Shown here one piece after another: positions 61,804-64,000 of a DNA stretch of 64,000 nt. Position 1 is the first letter of the stretch, and each line of letters begins with the position of its first letter. The DNA lies in NCBI GenBank assembly GCA_016758965.1, contig JAEPRB010000006.1, positions 62,001 to 126,000 of the forward strand. The letters are read 5' to 3'. Origin of the DNA: Circinella minor. Lineage: Eukaryota > Mucoromycota > Mucoromycetes > Mucorales > Lichtheimiaceae. The position numbers were made by a program, and so were the translations under genes. The notes below the pieces were generated by a model. It was not told the DNA's origin and ran no database searches. It was given only the letters and a program-made list of their open reading frames with translations.

Positions 61804-63512
61804 CGCCACTAATGACGCTCCCCTTCCTCCACCATCAGTTCTTCCGACCATCCCCTCATTTGATCCACTTGCTGATCCAGCTATTGCCGACGACGACGAA
61901 TTGTCTCCCAATTACGTCCCTCTCACAGATGAACAGGAAGCAACTCGCGGAGATCTTATTATCCTCTTCTTTACCAAATTACGTGAAAGGGGATTAACTC
62001 CTCGTTTCATGTTCACCGATAAAGATGAAGGACAAATTACCGCTATTGCATGGGTCTGGGGCGCACAAGTTGTACGACTTTGTCTTTGGCATATGCTCCG
62101 TGCCGTGAAATTGCAGTTAGCAAAGCCTAAGTTGCAAGATCCTTACTATAACGTTGATGATGCAACAGCTCGCTTCGACTTCATAGATCATGGATTTCAA
62201 CCAGATCTACAAGATAGAAATGGAAGAAGGTGCGATAATGTTCAGCAAAGAGAGGCTATTTTGACTCTAATGCGAAAACATTATAATATGCACATGAATA
62301 TTCCAATTGAAGGGGGTATGTTTCGTATAGTAACTATAAATAAGACCAGATTATAATAATGTTGGTAAAGTAGAGATTAATACGTATCCATTTGTGTATT
62401 TAAATATTAATAGAATATTATACTCCTGATGAAATCTATGACCGATGCGTAAGAGAAATGTATAGTTTCTGTGAAGCACACGGTCTGCGAGATGCTTGGG
62501 CGTATTTGTACGAGAGATGGTATCGTGAACCATGGTTCAAGAAATGGGCGCGTAGTGCACGGGTTGCGGTACCTATTGGGAAGACTACGATGATGATTGA
62601 GTCACAATGGAGAATTCTCAAACGAGATTTTCTCATAAACAACCCTCGCCCACGTTTGGATTTGCTTGTATGGATTATCATCCACAAACAGTCCCGCCTC
62701 GTACTCCACAATTTCTTATTGAAAATTATCAATCGCGCCCAAACGTTAGATTGGGAATTGGAATTCGTTCGCGAATGGGACACCAAAAGTGGTCGTAATG
62801 ATCCTGGGTTGGGTTATATGGATAACCGACCTGAAAATCCAAATGCTACGGAATTATACTCCCCCTCATTAGAGCATTGGACGTGTGGTTGTCCATCTTT
62901 TTTTGAAAGTCGATTTATGTTATGTAAGCACCTCATCTCTCGTTATAGAGAAAGAAACCCCTCTATGCGGCGTGTATTTGGTGCCCATACATATTTCATA
63001 AGTCGTCAGTCCGTTACTCCGTATATACAGCTTCGCCCGGTATGTATTTAATGTGAAGTAAAAAAGAAGCATTTTTTGAAAACATCATACTAACAGCTTC
63101 ATAGAATTTCGAATATCCATTTTCAATGGTTCACCTCCCCCCTCATGTCCTTGCACCCCCTCAATCATCACCTATCGCACCACCTACATCACGTCCTGTC
63201 CGTTCTACATCACATAACACACAAACACACCCAACACAACAACAACAACAACAACATATCGATGCAGCTGGTAATGATCAGTGGGCAGCACAAGCAGCAG
63301 CAGAAGCAATGGTTCGCCAAGCTCGCCAAGCACTTGATGATGCATATCACATTTATCGAAGCACGTTAAATGAAGAGCAAACACAAGTTATGAATCATTC
63401 TATTGACACCAATAGAATTGATGAATATCTTGATGTTGTTGAGACCTACCGTGGTCTAAGAGTTCCATCTACAACCTGGACTGATGACCATCCATATACT
63501 CGATATCTCTGA
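60492..63512 (+). CDS. MULE transposase, intact, 902 aa
   Basis: Mutator-like transposase. Exons 60492-61340, 61490-62315, 62414-63039 and 63105-63512 join in frame (phases 0, 1, 0) to 902 aa without a stop. N-terminus: YCRRCKTFRNVELF..CAICRG, a CxxC-CxxC zinc ribbon. FCCRCSQDYD..METYLCGGQV..SIEHSTGHPAL is the FAR1-like C..C..H..H DNA-binding finger. The DDE core is EEYHVDSTYKISRTGHELFG (first Asp, about 61585), RFMFTDKDEGQITAIAWVWG with RLCLWHMLRAVK (second Asp, about 62015) and MMIESQWRILKRDF (Glu, about 62600). A SWIM finger, HWTCGCPSFF..MLCKHLIS, lies at about 62880-62935, then a Pro/Gln-rich tail. An Asn- then Thr-repeat insert lies between the two Asp residues (61687-61803). I chose the first Met because the zinc ribbon follows it directly. 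Confidence 0.9.
61687..61805 (+). repeat. (AAY)n(ACT)n coding microsatellite in the MULE transposase
   Basis: In-frame trinucleotide arrays: AAC/AAT units encode an Asn-rich run, then ACT units encode about 16 Thr. They sit in exon 2 between the first and second catalytic Asp. Length variation would change the linker but keep the frame. Confidence 0.9.
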
Positions 63513-63813
63513 TTGTGTCTTTTTCTCTTATCTCTTTTAATTACTTTTATTTCTTTCTTTCTTTTTTTCTTTATATATTACCATCATACATATTTTCTCT
63601 TTTATTTTATCATACGAATAGATTTTTTTTTTATTAATTTATATTAACAAAACTCTTTTTATCAACCTAATTTTCCAGATTTATTTGAATTTGAATTTGA
63701 CGTGTTTTGAAAGAAAAAAAATCCATTATTTGTTTAGGTATGGTTAATCCAAATAGACCTGATGTCGATTCTTGTGTCGGTGCTTAAATTGGAAAAAATA
63801 TATTTCCGTTTTG
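63513..63813. other. MULE 3' non-coding region
   Basis: T-rich sequence after the transposase stop, with repeated TTTCTTTC words; likely 3' untranslated region and terminator. Followed directly by the right inverted repeat. Confidence 0.5.
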
Positions 63814-63855
63814 TTAGATCACGTGCCCGCGTTTCTTGGGAAACGGCTGGGGGTG
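63814..63855 (-). repeat. right terminal inverted repeat of the MULE
   Basis: About 42 bp, inverted relative to the left end, again containing CACGTG (63820-63825). It differs from the left arm by one substitution in the inner 28 bp and by indels in the outermost bases. Confidence 0.8.
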
Positions 63856-64000
63856 TCAATTTGGGACTCCGGATCACATGAAACTTCAGACGCGTTTATG
63901 TGTAGCCTATTAAGAACCTTTATCTTTACCTTTTTTAAACTTGTAGTAAAACCACTAATGTCAGTATTACAGCAATTTCATTGCCAAACATGGATCGAGA

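Larger units (their letters stand above)
60307..63865 (+). mobile_element. complete Mutator-like (MULE) transposon with target duplication
   Basis: The direct repeat TCAATTTGGG at 60307-60316 and 63856-63865 flanks the element (60317-63855, 3,539 bp). A 10-bp duplication is within the usual MULE range of 8-11 bp. Terminal inverted repeats occupy about 60317-60360 and 63814-63855. Both arms share TTTCCCAA and, after one variable base, AAACGCGGGCACGTGATCT. The outermost 12-14 bases are less alike (CGACTGCCCAGGCA against CACCCCCAGCCG). The transposase gene fills the interior. The identical duplication and open gene suggest a recent insertion. Confidence 0.88.

Noticed and set aside
1..64000. CRISPR arrays, bacterial operons, rRNA genes
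   Set aside because: No regular spaced repeats; introns and gene content are fungal; no rRNA-like conserved stretches recognised.

Overview
The window is eukaryotic nuclear DNA, very probably from an early-diverging filamentous fungus of the Mucoromycota (most likely Mucorales). Reasons: ordinary fungal genes split by many short GT..AG introns, strongly AT-rich intergenic DNA full of poly(A)/poly(T), (TA)n and some poly(G)/poly(C) runs, a Kex1 carboxypeptidase, a fungal UPF0357 protein, and transposon families (DUF6729-type, Plavaka/CACTA-like, MULE, LINE) whose protein motifs I associate with Mucoromycota and basidiomycetes. I see no bacterial, organellar, rRNA, tRNA or CRISPR sequence. All family names come from reading motifs by eye; no search was run.

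Layout. (1) 1-12.7 kb is a compact housekeeping block: KEX1 (cut off by the left edge), a mitochondrial NADH-cytochrome b5 reductase, a small Pro-rich protein with a CxxH/CxxC pair, the sorting nexin MVP1/SNX8, and a divergent UPF0357 membrane protein. (2) 12.9-42.5 kb is a transposon island: a dead LINE (12.9-14.65), a TA-flanked MITE (15.45), an intact nine-exon gene for a 489-aa PD-(D/E)XK nuclease-like protein (16.3-18.3), a 5'-truncated DUF6729/3'-5' exonuclease-type element (20.2-22.4), a fold-back repeat, a 1-kb element with inverted ends, a CACTA-type C-terminal fragment (23.9-25.0), two MULE pieces in inverted protein order (26.7-28.5), and a second DUF6729/exonuclease element (28.85-38.6, minus strand) that is split by a 5-kb Plavaka-like element (about 31.86-37.03) carrying two divergent genes. 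A decayed gene of unknown family (40.5-42.3) and a 130-bp MITE close the island. (3) 43.8-57.0 kb returns to host genes: an ACS-type MFS transporter, an XRCC3/RAD57 recombinase, a secreted glyoxal/galactose-oxidase-like copper radical oxidase and a mucin-like single-pass membrane protein. (4) 60.3-63.9 kb is an apparently complete MULE transposon: 10-bp target duplication, terminal inverted repeats and an uninterrupted four-exon, 902-aa transposase.

Most notable observations: the DUF6729-type elements place a complete DEDDy (WRN-like) 3'-5' exonuclease between the second Asp and a candidate final Glu of a DDE-like transposase; a Plavaka-like transposon sits inside one of them; and the MULE at the right edge looks recent and potentially autonomous.
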